Origin: Mycolicibacter heraklionensis | GTDB taxonomy: Bacteria; Actinomycetota; Actinomycetes; Mycobacteriales; Mycobacteriaceae | NCBI GenBank assembly: GCA_001673575.1 | Contig: LZME01000095.1 | Span: 1 to 64,000, forward strand | DNA: 64,000 nt | Direction of reading: 5' to 3' | Shown: in pieces, positions 1 to 7,448 of the stretch | Position numbering within the stretch: position 1 is the first letter of the stretch | How the letters are laid out: each line of letters begins with the position of its first letter | Translations under genes and position numbers: made by a program | Notes under the pieces: generated by a model | Seen by the model: the letters and a program-made list of their open reading frames with translations, nothing else | What the model was told of the DNA's origin: nothing | The model's database searches: none

Positions 1-77
1 GGGTGGTGCCCGAGGCGTGCGCTCTGGACCTGCCACCCGACGTGCTCGACAAGTACCTCTACCGCAATGCCGCCGAC
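1..77 (+). repeat. Left arm of a perfect 77-bp inverted repeat
   Basis: Every base n from 1 to 77 pairs with base 399-n, so this arm is the exact reverse complement of 322-398. It encodes the C-terminal part of the same amidohydrolase that is read on the minus strand. The 244-bp loop holds the amidohydrolase stop and the start of an acyl-CoA dehydrogenase. The arm begins at base 1, so it may continue to the left of the window. Seen directly by base pairing. Confidence 0.97.
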
Positions 78-122
78 TTCTTCTTCGCCGAACGCGGCGC
101 CGTACCCGAACAGGAGAGCTGA
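3..122 (+). pseudogene. Amidohydrolase C-terminal fragment (true 3' end of the 139-1131 gene)
   Basis: The plus-strand reading frame gives VVPEACALDLPPDVLDKYLY followed by RNAADFFFAERGAVPEQES and a TGA at 120-122. The first 25 residues equal residues about 246-270 of the minus-strand amidohydrolase at 139-1131; the last 14 are missing from that copy. This therefore looks like the genuine C-terminus of that enzyme, separated from it by the fold-back at about 322. One base after the stop comes the ATG of an acyl-CoA dehydrogenase, giving the original gene order. Confidence 0.8.
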
Positions 123-123
123 G

Positions 124-330
124 ATGGATCGTTTCGAACTACGCAGGTTGGACTACAGCCTGACCGAAGACCACGTCGCGTTGCAAGCTGCGTACAAACA
201 GTTCTTCACCACGCACTGCGGAATCGAAACGGTTCGTGCCGCAGAGGAATCCGGGTTCGACAAGAACTTGTGGGAGCGGCTGTGTGCGATGGGTGCCACC
301 ACCATGGCATTGCCGGAACCGGTCGGCGGC
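124..330 (+). CDS. Acyl-CoA dehydrogenase, N-terminal fragment
   Basis: The ATG at 124 lies one base after the amidohydrolase stop. About 65 codons (MDRFELRRLDYSLTEDHVAL and on) read like the N-terminal helical domain of an acyl-CoA dehydrogenase: an 'LTEDHVALQAAYKQFF' start and an 'LWERLCAMGATTMALPE' segment typical of these alpha-beta oxidation flavoproteins. At about 322-330 the frame runs into the reverse complement of the amidohydrolase gene and stops making sense, so only the N-terminus is present. Before the fold-back it was probably the next gene of the amidohydrolase operon. Family call from the N-terminus only. Confidence 0.65.
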
Positions 331-1131
331 ATTGCGGTAGAGGTACTTGTCGAGCACGTCGGGTGGCAGGTCCAGAGCGCACGCCTCGGGCACCACCCGG
401 TCCATCCGCAGCACCGGCCAGTCCGAGGCGAAGAGGACCTTGCCGGCGCCTCGGGTGCGCATGAAGTGCAGCAGGGTTTCCGGCAGTCGTTTCGGCGACC
501 AAGCCGAGGTCATCAGCCGCAGGTTGCGGTACTTGATCAGCATCCGGATCGCCACGTCCCACCAGGGGTCGGCGCCGTGGATCATGCACAGCCGCAGTTC
601 GGGGAACCGCACGCAGACCCGGTCCAGGTGGATCGGGTGTTGCACCTCCCCCGGGATCGGTGGCCCCGGAATTCCGGTGTTGACGCACAGCGGCAGATCC
701 AGCTCGGCGCACTTGGCGTAGAGCGGGTAGTAAACCGCGTCGCTCGGCGGATACTGGCCATCGCCCCAGAAGCTGGGCCCCACAACGGCGTAGACCACCG
801 GCAGGTCGCCCGCGACGGCACTCAACTCCCGAAGCGCGGGCACCGGGCGCAGCAGGTTCATGCCGCCCATTGCCAGCGCGAACCGGTCTGGCCTGGCTTC
901 CACGAACTTTCGCGCGGTCACCGACGGTTTGACCAGGTTGTCCATCAAGACGGCCTTGGCCACGCCGTGGGCGTCCATCTCGTCGAGCAGCGCCGACATG
1001 TCGGCCGGCGCGAACATCGACTCGGGTCCCTTGAAGTAGTCATCGCGCGTTCTGACCATCCAGGACGGCTGCTCATTCTCGCCGAAGTGCACGTTCACCA
1101 GACAATCGATGACTTGTGACTGCTCGCTCAT
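139..1131 (-). CDS. Amidohydrolase family 2 protein (C-terminus replaced by fold-back)
   Basis: Metal-dependent hydrolase of the ACMSD-like amidohydrolase superfamily. Visible family marks are an N-terminal strand ending in VNVHFGE, a mid-protein LCMIHGADPWWD and a C-terminal FASDWPV, which carry probable metal ligands. Residues 1-270 (1131 down to 322) look native. Past RNAAD the frame crosses the inverted repeat into antisense acyl-CoA dehydrogenase DNA, so the last 60 or so residues are not real; the true end is at 3-122. The start ATG overlaps the stop of the upstream acyl-CoA synthetase by 4 bp (ATGA), so it is the fourth gene of a crotonase-amidohydrolase-FadD-amidohydrolase operon. Substrate unknown. 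Native length would be about 284 aa. Confidence 0.8.
   Translation of the reverse strand: MSEQSQVIDCLVNVHFGENEQPSWMVRTRDDYFKGPESMFAPADMSALLDEMDAHGVAKAVLMDNLVKPSVTARKFVEARPDRFALAMGGMNLLRPVPALRELSAVAGDLPVVYAVVGPSFWGDGQYPPSDAVYYPLYAKCAELDLPLCVNTGIPGPPIPGEVQHPIHLDRVCVRFPELRLCMIHGADPWWDVAIRMLIKYRNLRLMTSAWSPKRLPETLLHFMRTRGAGKVLFASDWPVLRMDRVVPEACALDLPPDVLDKYLYRNAADRFRQCHGGGTHRTQPLPQVLVEPGFLCGTNRFDSAVRGEELFVRSLQRDVVFGQAVVQPA
322..398 (-). repeat. Right arm of the 77-bp inverted repeat / fold-back junction
   Basis: Exact reverse complement of bases 1-77. The junction between acyl-CoA dehydrogenase sequence and the inverted amidohydrolase falls at about 322-330 in the string gtcggcggc, which fits both sides. 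That 9-bp microhomology is what a template-switch chimera or a microhomology-mediated inversion would leave. Confidence 0.95.
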
Positions 1132-2744
1132 GCCGTACTCACCTCATTCACCTGACGTTTAGCCCAGCGGTAGTCGGCCTTGCCATTGCCCAGCCGGCGC
1201 ACCTGCGCCACCGTGACGTACGCCTTGGGCACCTTGAAGTGCGCCAGCACCGATCGGCAGTGTGCGTCCAGCTGCTCGTCGGTAGCGCCCGAATCCGCCA
1301 GCGGGACAACCAACGCCACCAGCTCTTCACCCCAGCGCTCGCTCGGACGGCCCACCACCAGCGCGTCGGTCACCGCCGGGTGAGCGCGCAGCACGTCCTC
1401 GACCTCCTCGACGAACACCTTCTCCCCGCCGGTGTTGACCACCAGGGAGTCGCGGCCGAACAACCGCAGTGTGCCGTCTTTCTCGATGCTGGCGCGATCG
1501 CCCGAGATCACCATGCGCTGACCGCCGATCTCACCGAAGGTGCGCTGTGTCGCGTCGGCGTCGTCGAAGTATCCGAGCGGGATCCGGCCGGTTCGCACCA
1601 CCCAACCCACCTCGGGATCACCGGGTTCCAGAAACCGGGTACGGTCCTGCGACACCACCGATCCCCCGGTCCGCAGATCGAAGGTGTCACGCCGCGCGTC
1701 GCGCTGGCTGCGCCCGAAGCCCAGATTGCCGGTCTCCGAGGAGCCGTATCCGTTGATCAGGGTGATCTGCGGGAGCAGTTCCAGCAGCGCCTCCTGGTGC
1801 TTCGGGTTGGTTGCGGCGCCGCCGGTTCCGATCGAGTGCAGGGAAGACAGGTCATAGGTTCCCCTGCGGAGTTCGGCGACCAGGGGCGCGGCGTAGGCGT
1901 CGCCCACCATGGTCATCAATCCGACCTTCTCTCGCGCGGCGGTTTCCAGCACCGAACGGGGATCGAATCTGGTGCGGGTGTCGTTGAGGATCACCGTCTG
2001 GCCGCTCAGGATCGCCGAGAATGCGGTCCACAGTCCGGCGGCGTGCATCAGCGGTGACAACGCGAACCAGGGCGCACCGGCGTACTGCACCTTCTGGTGG
2101 ATCTCTGCCGCGCAGGCGTGGTCGTCGCCGACCATCGATGACACGTAGATGTCGCTTTGTCGCCACAGCACGCCTTTCGGGCGTCCGGTGGTTCCCCCGG
2201 TGCAGATCATCAGTAGATCGTCCGGGGACGGCGTCACCGCCTGATCGGTATTGCCCTGCGCCAGTGCATCGTCCAGCGATACCGCGCCGAGCCCGGCGCC
2301 GGCGGCGACGCCGTCGTCGATCCGGATCAACAGCTCGGCGCCGGATTCGCGGAGCGTGTCAACGAACTTCGTCTCGAGGCTGGCGTGGTAGATCACGGCT
2401 CGGGGACGCAGATAGCCGAGCAGTTCGCCGGCTTCGGCCGGGGTGTAGTAGTGGTTGACGTTGACCGGGACGGTGCGGGCCTTGAGGCAGCCGATCACCA
2501 TGTCGGGGTATAGGTCGTTGTGCATGAGCAGCGCGACGCGGTCCTGGCCGCACTCCCAGTTGCGCAACTGCGAACGCTCACGTTGGACCCCGAGCCCGCG
2601 ACCGGCCAGGTAGTTGGCCAGCCGGCGGGTGCGCTGCGTGGCTTGCGCGAAGGTGCTTCGCCTGTCCCCGCAGATCGTCATGGCCCGGTCGGGCACGGCC
2701 TCGGCGATCGCGTCGAGGACCGCGCCGAGGGTCCATTCGCCCAC
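1128..2744 (-). CDS. Acyl-CoA synthetase (FadD19-like AMP-dependent ligase)
   Basis: ATP-dependent activation of a carboxylic acid to its CoA thioester. The 538-aa protein has the adenylate-forming motifs in order: ICTGGTTGRPKGV (ATP P-loop, about residue 180), GSSETGNLGFG (about 340), VISGDRASIE (about 410), LVVNTGGEKVFVEEVED (hinge, about 440) and a C-terminal GNGKADYRWAK with the catalytic lysine. The GGTTG form and the GKADYRWAK end resemble the mycobacterial FadD19-type group that activates steroid side-chain acids, but the substrate here is unknown. It lies 2 bp after the amidohydrolase at 2747 and overlaps the next gene by 4 bp. Confidence 0.88.
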   Translation of the reverse strand: MGEWTLGAVLDAIAEAVPDRAMTICGDRRSTFAQATQRTRRLANYLAGRGLGVQRERSQLRNWECGQDRVALLMHNDLYPDMVIGCLKARTVPVNVNHYYTPAEAGELLGYLRPRAVIYHASLETKFVDTLRESGAELLIRIDDGVAAGAGLGAVSLDDALAQGNTDQAVTPSPDDLLMICTGGTTGRPKGVLWRQSDIYVSSMVGDDHACAAEIHQKVQYAGAPWFALSPLMHAAGLWTAFSAILSGQTVILNDTRTRFDPRSVLETAAREKVGLMTMVGDAYAAPLVAELRRGTYDLSSLHSIGTGGAATNPKHQEALLELLPQITLINGYGSSETGNLGFGRSQRDARRDTFDLRTGGSVVSQDRTRFLEPGDPEVGWVVRTGRIPLGYFDDADATQRTFGEIGGQRMVISGDRASIEKDGTLRLFGRDSLVVNTGGEKVFVEEVEDVLRAHPAVTDALVVGRPSERWGEELVALVVPLADSGATDEQLDAHCRSVLAHFKVPKAYVTVAQVRRLGNGKADYRWAKRQVNEVSTA

Positions 2745-2746
2745 CG

Positions 2747-3997
2747 TCAGACCGAGGCTGTCAGGTGGGCGGCGCCCGGCGCGGTGCGGTTCGGATCACC
2801 CAGTAGAGTCAATGCGTTGTCCCGCATCACCATTCGGGTATCTTCCGCGCTGAACTCGGGGAACTGCGGGATGTCGGCGGTGAAGGTGGTCGGGTCGGCC
2901 AGGCCCTCACCGTGCGGCCAGTCCGAACCGAACAGGATCTTGTCGACGCCGATGGTGTCGGCCAGCAGCTTCACGTCGTCCTCGTAGTAGGGGGCGATCC
3001 AGACGTTGTTGCGCAGCTGCTCGATCGGATCTTCCTTGTAGTGGTAGGGCGCGTTGTTGGCCGACTTCTTCAACCGCTTGATCAGCCGGTAGACGAAGTA
3101 GGAGCCGTTCTCGATGCTGACCACCTTGAGCTTGGGGTGACGGGTGAACACCTGGTGCACGATCATCGAGGCGATGGTGTCGTGGATCGCGCGATCGTCC
3201 ATGATCACCATGTCCAGCGGGTCGCGCTTCCCGAATCCCTTGAACACTCCGCTGCCGCCCCACAACGCCGGGATCGCCATGTAACCGGAGTCGGACAGGT
3301 GGAAGACGACTGCGACGCCCGCCTCGGCAAGGCGTGCCCACACCGGGTCGTGCACGGGGTCACCGAGGGATCGGGCCCTAACCTCGCCGGGTACCGGCGC
3401 CGGGCGCACACACACCAGCTTGGCGCCGCGACTGGTCACGAATTCGACTTCCTCGACCGCCTTTTCGGGATCGGCCAGCGAGATGATCGGTGCGGATATC
3501 ACGCGGCCGTCGGGACGGTCGAAGCCCCAGTCCTCGTCGAGCCACAGGTTGAACGCGTGCACCGACGCAATGGTGGCGGGGATGTCGTGCTTGAGTCCCT
3601 CCTCCACACCGCAGGCGAAGGTCGGCAGCATGAACACCGTCTCCAGCCGCTGCCGGTCGAGCACCTGCACGCGGGCATCGCGGTTCTGATATTCGGGATG
3701 CTCGGAGAGCCGGTCGAGCTTCATCAACGACGCCGGGTCCACGCCCTCGGGGATCTCGCCGCGGAACAGCAGATCCAGGCAGCCCGGTTCGATGATCGGA
3801 TCGAAGTTCGGGTTCGGGATGAAGTGGTTGACGACCCCGCCGAACACCGCCAGGGTGCGATTGCCGTCCTGCACCATCTGCACACCGCGGCTGCGGAATT
3901 CCTTGGGCAGGTGTCGAGTGAAGGCGTCCAGCGGCTCGTAATAGTGGTTGTCGACGTCGACGGCCAGGTACGGGAGCCGTTGCGGTGCGGCAGTCAT
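2747..3997 (-). CDS. Amidohydrolase family 2 protein
   Basis: Metal-dependent hydrolase or decarboxylase-type amidohydrolase (416 aa). Motifs: AVDVDNHYYEP at residues about 9-20 (first metal ligands), VVFHLSDSG in the middle and ILFGSDWPHGEG near the C-terminus (catalytic Asp). The longest frame extends to 4447, but the start at ATG 3997 puts the DVDNH motif at its usual N-terminal place and leaves 14 bp after the crotonase stop. It is a clear paralogue of the 29481-30671 protein (shared DxDNHxYEP, YIPNP/FIPNP and GSDWPHxEGLA). Both sit directly next to a FadD gene, so the substrate may be an acid or CoA intermediate; that is inference. Confidence 0.88.
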   Translation of the reverse strand: MTAAPQRLPYLAVDVDNHYYEPLDAFTRHLPKEFRSRGVQMVQDGNRTLAVFGGVVNHFIPNPNFDPIIEPGCLDLLFRGEIPEGVDPASLMKLDRLSEHPEYQNRDARVQVLDRQRLETVFMLPTFACGVEEGLKHDIPATIASVHAFNLWLDEDWGFDRPDGRVISAPIISLADPEKAVEEVEFVTSRGAKLVCVRPAPVPGEVRARSLGDPVHDPVWARLAEAGVAVVFHLSDSGYMAIPALWGGSGVFKGFGKRDPLDMVIMDDRAIHDTIASMIVHQVFTRHPKLKVVSIENGSYFVYRLIKRLKKSANNAPYHYKEDPIEQLRNNVWIAPYYEDDVKLLADTIGVDKILFGSDWPHGEGLADPTTFTADIPQFPEFSAEDTRMVMRDNALTLLGDPNRTAPGAAHLTASV

Positions 3998-4011
3998 GCG
4001 CTCAACCTTTC

Positions 4012-4806
4012 TCAAGACAGGGGCGGGAAGTTCGGCGGGCGTTTCTCGAAGAAGCTCGTGATGCCCTCGATGAGGTCGGGGCGCGCCAGCGATTCGTACA
4101 TCAGGGTTTCGGCGCGCGCGCTCACCGCGGCGACGTCGTCGAGCGCGTCGCCGTAGGCCTGCGCTTTGATCACCGCCAGCGATGCCGGTGAGCAGTTCGC
4201 GGCGATGTCGGCGGCGTAGTCCACGGCGCGTTCCAGCAACAGTTCGGGCGCGATGACATGGTTGACCAGACCGAACTCGCGGGCTTCCTCGGCCAGGAAG
4301 GTGCGTCCGGACAGCAGCAGGTCCATCGCCGCGCCCCAGCCGGCCAGGCGCGGAAGGATCCAGGTGATTCCGTGTTCGGCGATCAGTCCGCGCCGGGTGA
4401 ATGCGGTGGCGAATTTGGCTCCGGCGGCGGCGAATCGGACGTCGCACATCAGGGCGAGGGTGAGTCCGATCCCGACGCAGGAGCCGTTGATCGCCGCGAT
4501 CACGGGTTTGCGCAGTCGGGTCAGGAAATGCGGGGGACGGTCCCCGACCAGTTGGGACACGTCGGTGCCGGATGCGTCGACGGCGTCGGGACCCGTTTGA
4601 GTGCCGCCACCCAGATCCGCACCGGCGCAGAATCCCCGGCCGCTACCGGTCACCACGATCGCCCGCACCGCGGGATCCGCCTCGGCACCATCGATGGCGG
4701 CGTAGAAACCGGCGGCGATATCGGGGCCCCAGGAGTTGAGCCGCTCCGGACGGTTGAAGGTGATCAGCCCGACGCCGTCACGCACGTCGTAGAGCACCGC
4801 GGTCAT
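4012..4806 (-). CDS. Enoyl-CoA hydratase/isomerase family protein (crotonase fold), catalytic Glu absent
   Basis: 264-aa crotonase. The oxyanion-hole segments are present (RGFCAGADLGG; AAINGSCVGIGLTLAL). Both glutamates of classical hydratase are replaced: the position in GIGLT is Thr, and the segment FATAFTRRG has Phe where QPE normally lies. It is thus unlikely to be a simple enoyl-CoA hydratase and may be an isomerase, hydrolase or C-C lyase of the superfamily. First gene of the operon that runs down to the left end; an operator-like 23-bp element lies 39 bp upstream (4845-4867). Confidence 0.88.
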   Translation of the reverse strand: MTAVLYDVRDGVGLITFNRPERLNSWGPDIAAGFYAAIDGAEADPAVRAIVVTGSGRGFCAGADLGGGTQTGPDAVDASGTDVSQLVGDRPPHFLTRLRKPVIAAINGSCVGIGLTLALMCDVRFAAAGAKFATAFTRRGLIAEHGITWILPRLAGWGAAMDLLLSGRTFLAEEAREFGLVNHVIAPELLLERAVDYAADIAANCSPASLAVIKAQAYGDALDDVAAVSARAETLMYESLARPDLIEGITSFFEKRPPNFPPLS

Positions 4807-4844
4807 CGACCCCGCAACCTCCGCCTCGAAGCAACCGGATAGTT

Positions 4845-4867
4845 CTTACTGTATACCTTTCGGTAGC
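4845..4867. promoter_or_regulatory. Operator-like element, related to the 6566 palindrome
   Basis: CTTACT-GTA then GGTAGC, in the same 23-bp frame as the better palindrome at 6566-6588 (CTTACC nTA n5 TAn GGTAAG). It sits just upstream of the crotonase that begins at 4806. The repetition in front of two neighbouring minus-strand units suggests one regulator, most simply the TetR encoded at 6692. The binding itself is inference. Confidence 0.5.
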
Positions 4868-4941
4868 GCATTCCGCAACCTCCGAGGTTCCTGCCTCAAG
4901 CCACTATGCACGCAGGTCAGGCGCAAATTCGGGTCAGTCGA

Positions 4942-5748
4942 TCAGGTGAAATCCGAGCCGCCGTCGACGTTGACGTTGGCGCCGGTCATGTAGGCGTTGC
5001 GACGCGAGGCCAGGAAGGCTGCGACCGCGCCCACTTCGTCCGGCCAGCCCGCCCGCGGCAGCTGCGCCGGGTGGCCGAAATGCTCGGCGATCGCCTCCAT
5101 CAGCCGGTATGGGTCCACCCCGTCCGAGTCGTCCACACCAACCGAGCGGGCCCAGCCGACCAGCGCCTCGGAGGCGACGCTTCCGGGCGAGACCACGTTG
5201 ACCAGAATCTCCTCGGGCGCCAGCAGCAGCGCCAGGTTCTTCGAGATGCTGTTCACCATCGCCTTGGCCGCGGTGTAGGCAACCAGGACTGTGCTTTGGC
5301 GCTGCGTCGACTGCGCCGAGAAGTTGACGATTCGAGCCCATTCGGCCTTGCGCAGCAACGGCAACGCCGCCCGGACCGTGTGCACCATCCCCATCGCGCC
5401 CTGGTCGATCGCCCGGCGCCACTGCTCGTCGGTGAGATCGTCGAAGGTGCCCTGCACGTCGGGGCCGGCCGCGTTGATCAGGATGTTGAGTTCGCCGCCC
5501 CAGCGCCTCCCGAGTTCGGCGAAGGCTTCCCGCACCCGCTGCTCGTCACAGACATCGGCGACTATGCCGATCGCCTCCGGGCTGCCGCGTCCCCTCAGGT
5601 CGTCACACGCGCGGTCCAGGTCGGCAGCCGAGCGCGCCATGACCGCAACCCGAGCCCCGTCGTCGGCCAGGCAACGGGCGGTGGCCAGTCCCATCCCCCG
5701 GCCACCACCGACGACGACGGCGCGCGCGTTGCGCAAACCCAGGTCCAC
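4942..5748 (-). CDS. SDR family NAD(P)-dependent oxidoreductase
   Basis: 268-aa short-chain dehydrogenase/reductase. The cofactor motif is VVGGGRGMGLA (residues about 12-22), the NAG-equivalent is NAAGP, the catalytic Ser is in NFSAQST and the Tyr-Lys pair is YTAAK (about 163-167). The C-terminus ends with NVDGGSDF, usual for FabG-like SDRs. It would interconvert a hydroxy- and an oxo-group, possibly on an acyl-CoA. It is separated by 15 bp from the upstream crotonase (5764) and is likely cotranscribed with it from the 6566 promoter region. Confidence 0.9.
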   Translation of the reverse strand: MDLGLRNARAVVVGGGRGMGLATARCLADDGARVAVMARSAADLDRACDDLRGRGSPEAIGIVADVCDEQRVREAFAELGRRWGGELNILINAAGPDVQGTFDDLTDEQWRRAIDQGAMGMVHTVRAALPLLRKAEWARIVNFSAQSTQRQSTVLVAYTAAKAMVNSISKNLALLLAPEEILVNVVSPGSVASEALVGWARSVGVDDSDGVDPYRLMEAIAEHFGHPAQLPRAGWPDEVGAVAAFLASRRNAYMTGANVNVDGGSDFT

Positions 5749-5763
5749 GGCCGCAGACCAGTG

Positions 5764-6525
5764 TCAGGCGCCGGTCCAGTTCGGGGTGCGCTTCTCGGCG
5801 AACGCGATCGCACCCTCCTTGGCGTCGTGGGAGGTGAACACCGGCGCGATCAGTTCGCCCTGCTTCTGCCAGATCTCATCCTGGCTCCAGCCGGCCGACT
5901 TCACCATGATCTCCTTGGTCACCGCGACGGCCAGCGGGCCGTTGGCGGTGATCCGCTCGGCCAGGGCAATGGCCCCGTCCAGCGCCTCGCCCGGCTCGGT
6001 GAGCACGTTGACGAAGCCCCACTGGGCGCCCTGTTCGGCGGTGAAACTCTCACCGGTCAAAGCCAATTCGAGCGCCTTCTGATACGGAATGCGGTGCGGC
6101 AACCGCAATAGGCCACCGCCGGCGGCCACCAGTCCCCGCTTGACCTCCGGGATACCGAATTTCGCGTCCTTGGCGGCCACCACCAGGTCGGTGGCCAACA
6201 CCAGCTCGGTGCCGCCGGCCACCGCATGCCCTTCGACCGCGGAGATCAGCGGCTTGCGCGGTGGGCGCTCGGTGAAGCCGAGCCCCCGTCCCGGGACGTA
6301 CGCCAACTCCCCGGCCGCGAACGCCTTGAGATCCATTCCCGCACAGAAATTGCCGCCGGCTCCGGTGAGCACCCCCACCGACAGTTCGGCAGTGTCGTCC
6401 AGTTCGTCGCAGGCCGCAGCCAGCCCCTCGGCGACCGCCTTGTTGGCCGCGTTGCGCGCTTCCGGCCGGTTGATCGTGATGACAAGAATCCGTCCGCGAC
6501 GCTCGCGCAGTACCGCTTCTGACAC
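5764..6525 (-). CDS. Enoyl-CoA hydratase (both catalytic glutamates present)
   Basis: 253-aa crotonase. Oxyanion-hole segments are NFCAGMDLKAF and VEGHAVAGGTELVL. The first glutamate is in GGTEL and the second in KFGIPEVKRG, the pair that activates water in true enoyl-CoA hydratases. Of the eight crotonase genes in this window it is the only one that keeps both, so it is the best candidate for the ordinary hydration step of beta-oxidation. First gene of a two-gene minus-strand unit with the SDR, divergent from TetR 6692. Confidence 0.92.
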   Translation of the reverse strand: MSEAVLRERRGRILVITINRPEARNAANKAVAEGLAAACDELDDTAELSVGVLTGAGGNFCAGMDLKAFAAGELAYVPGRGLGFTERPPRKPLISAVEGHAVAGGTELVLATDLVVAAKDAKFGIPEVKRGLVAAGGGLLRLPHRIPYQKALELALTGESFTAEQGAQWGFVNVLTEPGEALDGAIALAERITANGPLAVAVTKEIMVKSAGWSQDEIWQKQGELIAPVFTSHDAKEGAIAFAEKRTPNWTGA

Positions 6526-6565
6526 CGCTCACCCTTCAGGCGTTGTGACAAGGTATATCAAAATG

Positions 6566-6588
6566 CTTACCATAGGCTTTACGGTAAG
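6566..6588. promoter_or_regulatory. 23-bp palindromic operator between crotonase and TetR genes
   Basis: Half-sites CTTACCaTA and TAcGGTAAG face each other about a centre at 6577. It lies in the divergent intergenic region between the crotonase start (6525) and the TetR start (6692), the usual place for a self-regulating TetR operator. A degenerate copy occurs at 4845-4867. Confidence 0.65.
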
Positions 6589-6691
6589 AGAAGCTCATTA
6601 CCCCGCGCGGGCGAGCGGTACAGGTAGGTTTGACGGCTAGGTTTAACAGCGAAGAATCCGGCCGTGTCGACCAGAACTGGAGGTACCCGCA

Positions 6692-7441
6692 GTGGCAAAG
6701 CAGCCAGTCGCCGAGAAACGGCAACGGCGCGAACGCGGATCGATCAACCCCGACGACATCATCGACGGCGCGTTCGAGCTCGCCGAACAGATCGGGGTCG
6801 ACAACCTGAGCATGCCGTTACTCGGTAAGCATCTCGGCGTCGGCGTGACGAGCATTTACTGGTACTTCCGCAAGAAGGACGACCTCCTCAATGCGATGAC
6901 CACCCGGGCCCTGCGCCAGTACACATTCGCCACCCCGTACGTGGAGGCCAAGGACTGGCGTCAGACGTTGAGCAATCACGCACACAGCATGCGGTCGACG
7001 TTTCTGGGCAACCCGATCTTGTGCGATCTCATCCTGATTCGGGCCGCGTTGAGCCCGCGGGCCGCCCAGCTCGGCGTCCAGGAAGTGGAGCGGGCGATCG
7101 CCAGCCTGGTGGAGGCCGGCTTGTCGCCGCAGGATGCGTTCGACACCTATTCGACGGTCTCGGTACACATCCGTGGGTCGGTGGTGCTGCAGCGGCTCTA
7201 CGAGAAGAACCGGGCATCGGATGCCGAGGGGCCGTCCGATTTCGAGGAGGCCCTCGTCATCGACCCGGCCGTGACCCCGCTGCTGGCAGAGACCACCCGG
7301 CAGGGCCATCGAATCGGCGCGGCAGATGACGCCAACTTCGAATACGGGCTCAACTGCATCCTCGATCACGCCGAGCGGCTGATCGAGCAGAACACCAAGC
7401 CGGCGCGGCGTCGCGCCACGCCGGCTTCGGCCAAACGCTAG
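6692..7441 (+). CDS. TetR/AcrR family transcriptional regulator
   Basis: 249-aa repressor-type regulator. The N-terminal helix-turn-helix covers residues about 22-70 (IDGAFELAEQIGVDNLSM, then GVTSIYWYFRKKDDLL). The C-terminal all-helical domain would bind an acyl-CoA or related ligand, and the tail is Arg/Lys-rich. The GTG start at 6692 follows an aactggagg ribosome-binding site by about 9 bases. It is divergent from the crotonase/SDR unit, and the intergenic palindrome at 6566 is its likely operator. Ligand unknown. Confidence 0.9.
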   Translation: MAKQPVAEKRQRRERGSINPDDIIDGAFELAEQIGVDNLSMPLLGKHLGVGVTSIYWYFRKKDDLLNAMTTRALRQYTFATPYVEAKDWRQTLSNHAHSMRSTFLGNPILCDLILIRAALSPRAAQLGVQEVERAIASLVEAGLSPQDAFDTYSTVSVHIRGSVVLQRLYEKNRASDAEGPSDFEEALVIDPAVTPLLAETTRQGHRIGAADDANFEYGLNCILDHAERLIEQNTKPARRRATPASAKR

Positions 7442-7448
7442 AGGCGGG

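Noticed and set aside
139..321. C-terminal 60 residues of the amidohydrolase reading frame as a real domain
   Set aside because: They are antisense to the acyl-CoA dehydrogenase start and follow the inverted-repeat junction; the true end of the enzyme is encoded at 3-122.
2912..4156. 414-aa plus-strand open frame opposite the amidohydrolase gene
   Set aside because: Antisense shadow typical of high-GC DNA: low-complexity His/Arg/Gly composition, no family motifs, and a strong amidohydrolase on the other strand. The same holds for long antisense frames at 7581-8735, 15796-17418, 29340-30659, 51781-53049 and 56383-57429.
6566..6588. KstR or KstR2 boxes as the shared operators
   Set aside because: None of the palindromes fits the KstR (AACnnGTT core) or KstR2 (CAAGnnCTTG core) motifs that I know; the sites seem to belong to the local regulators.
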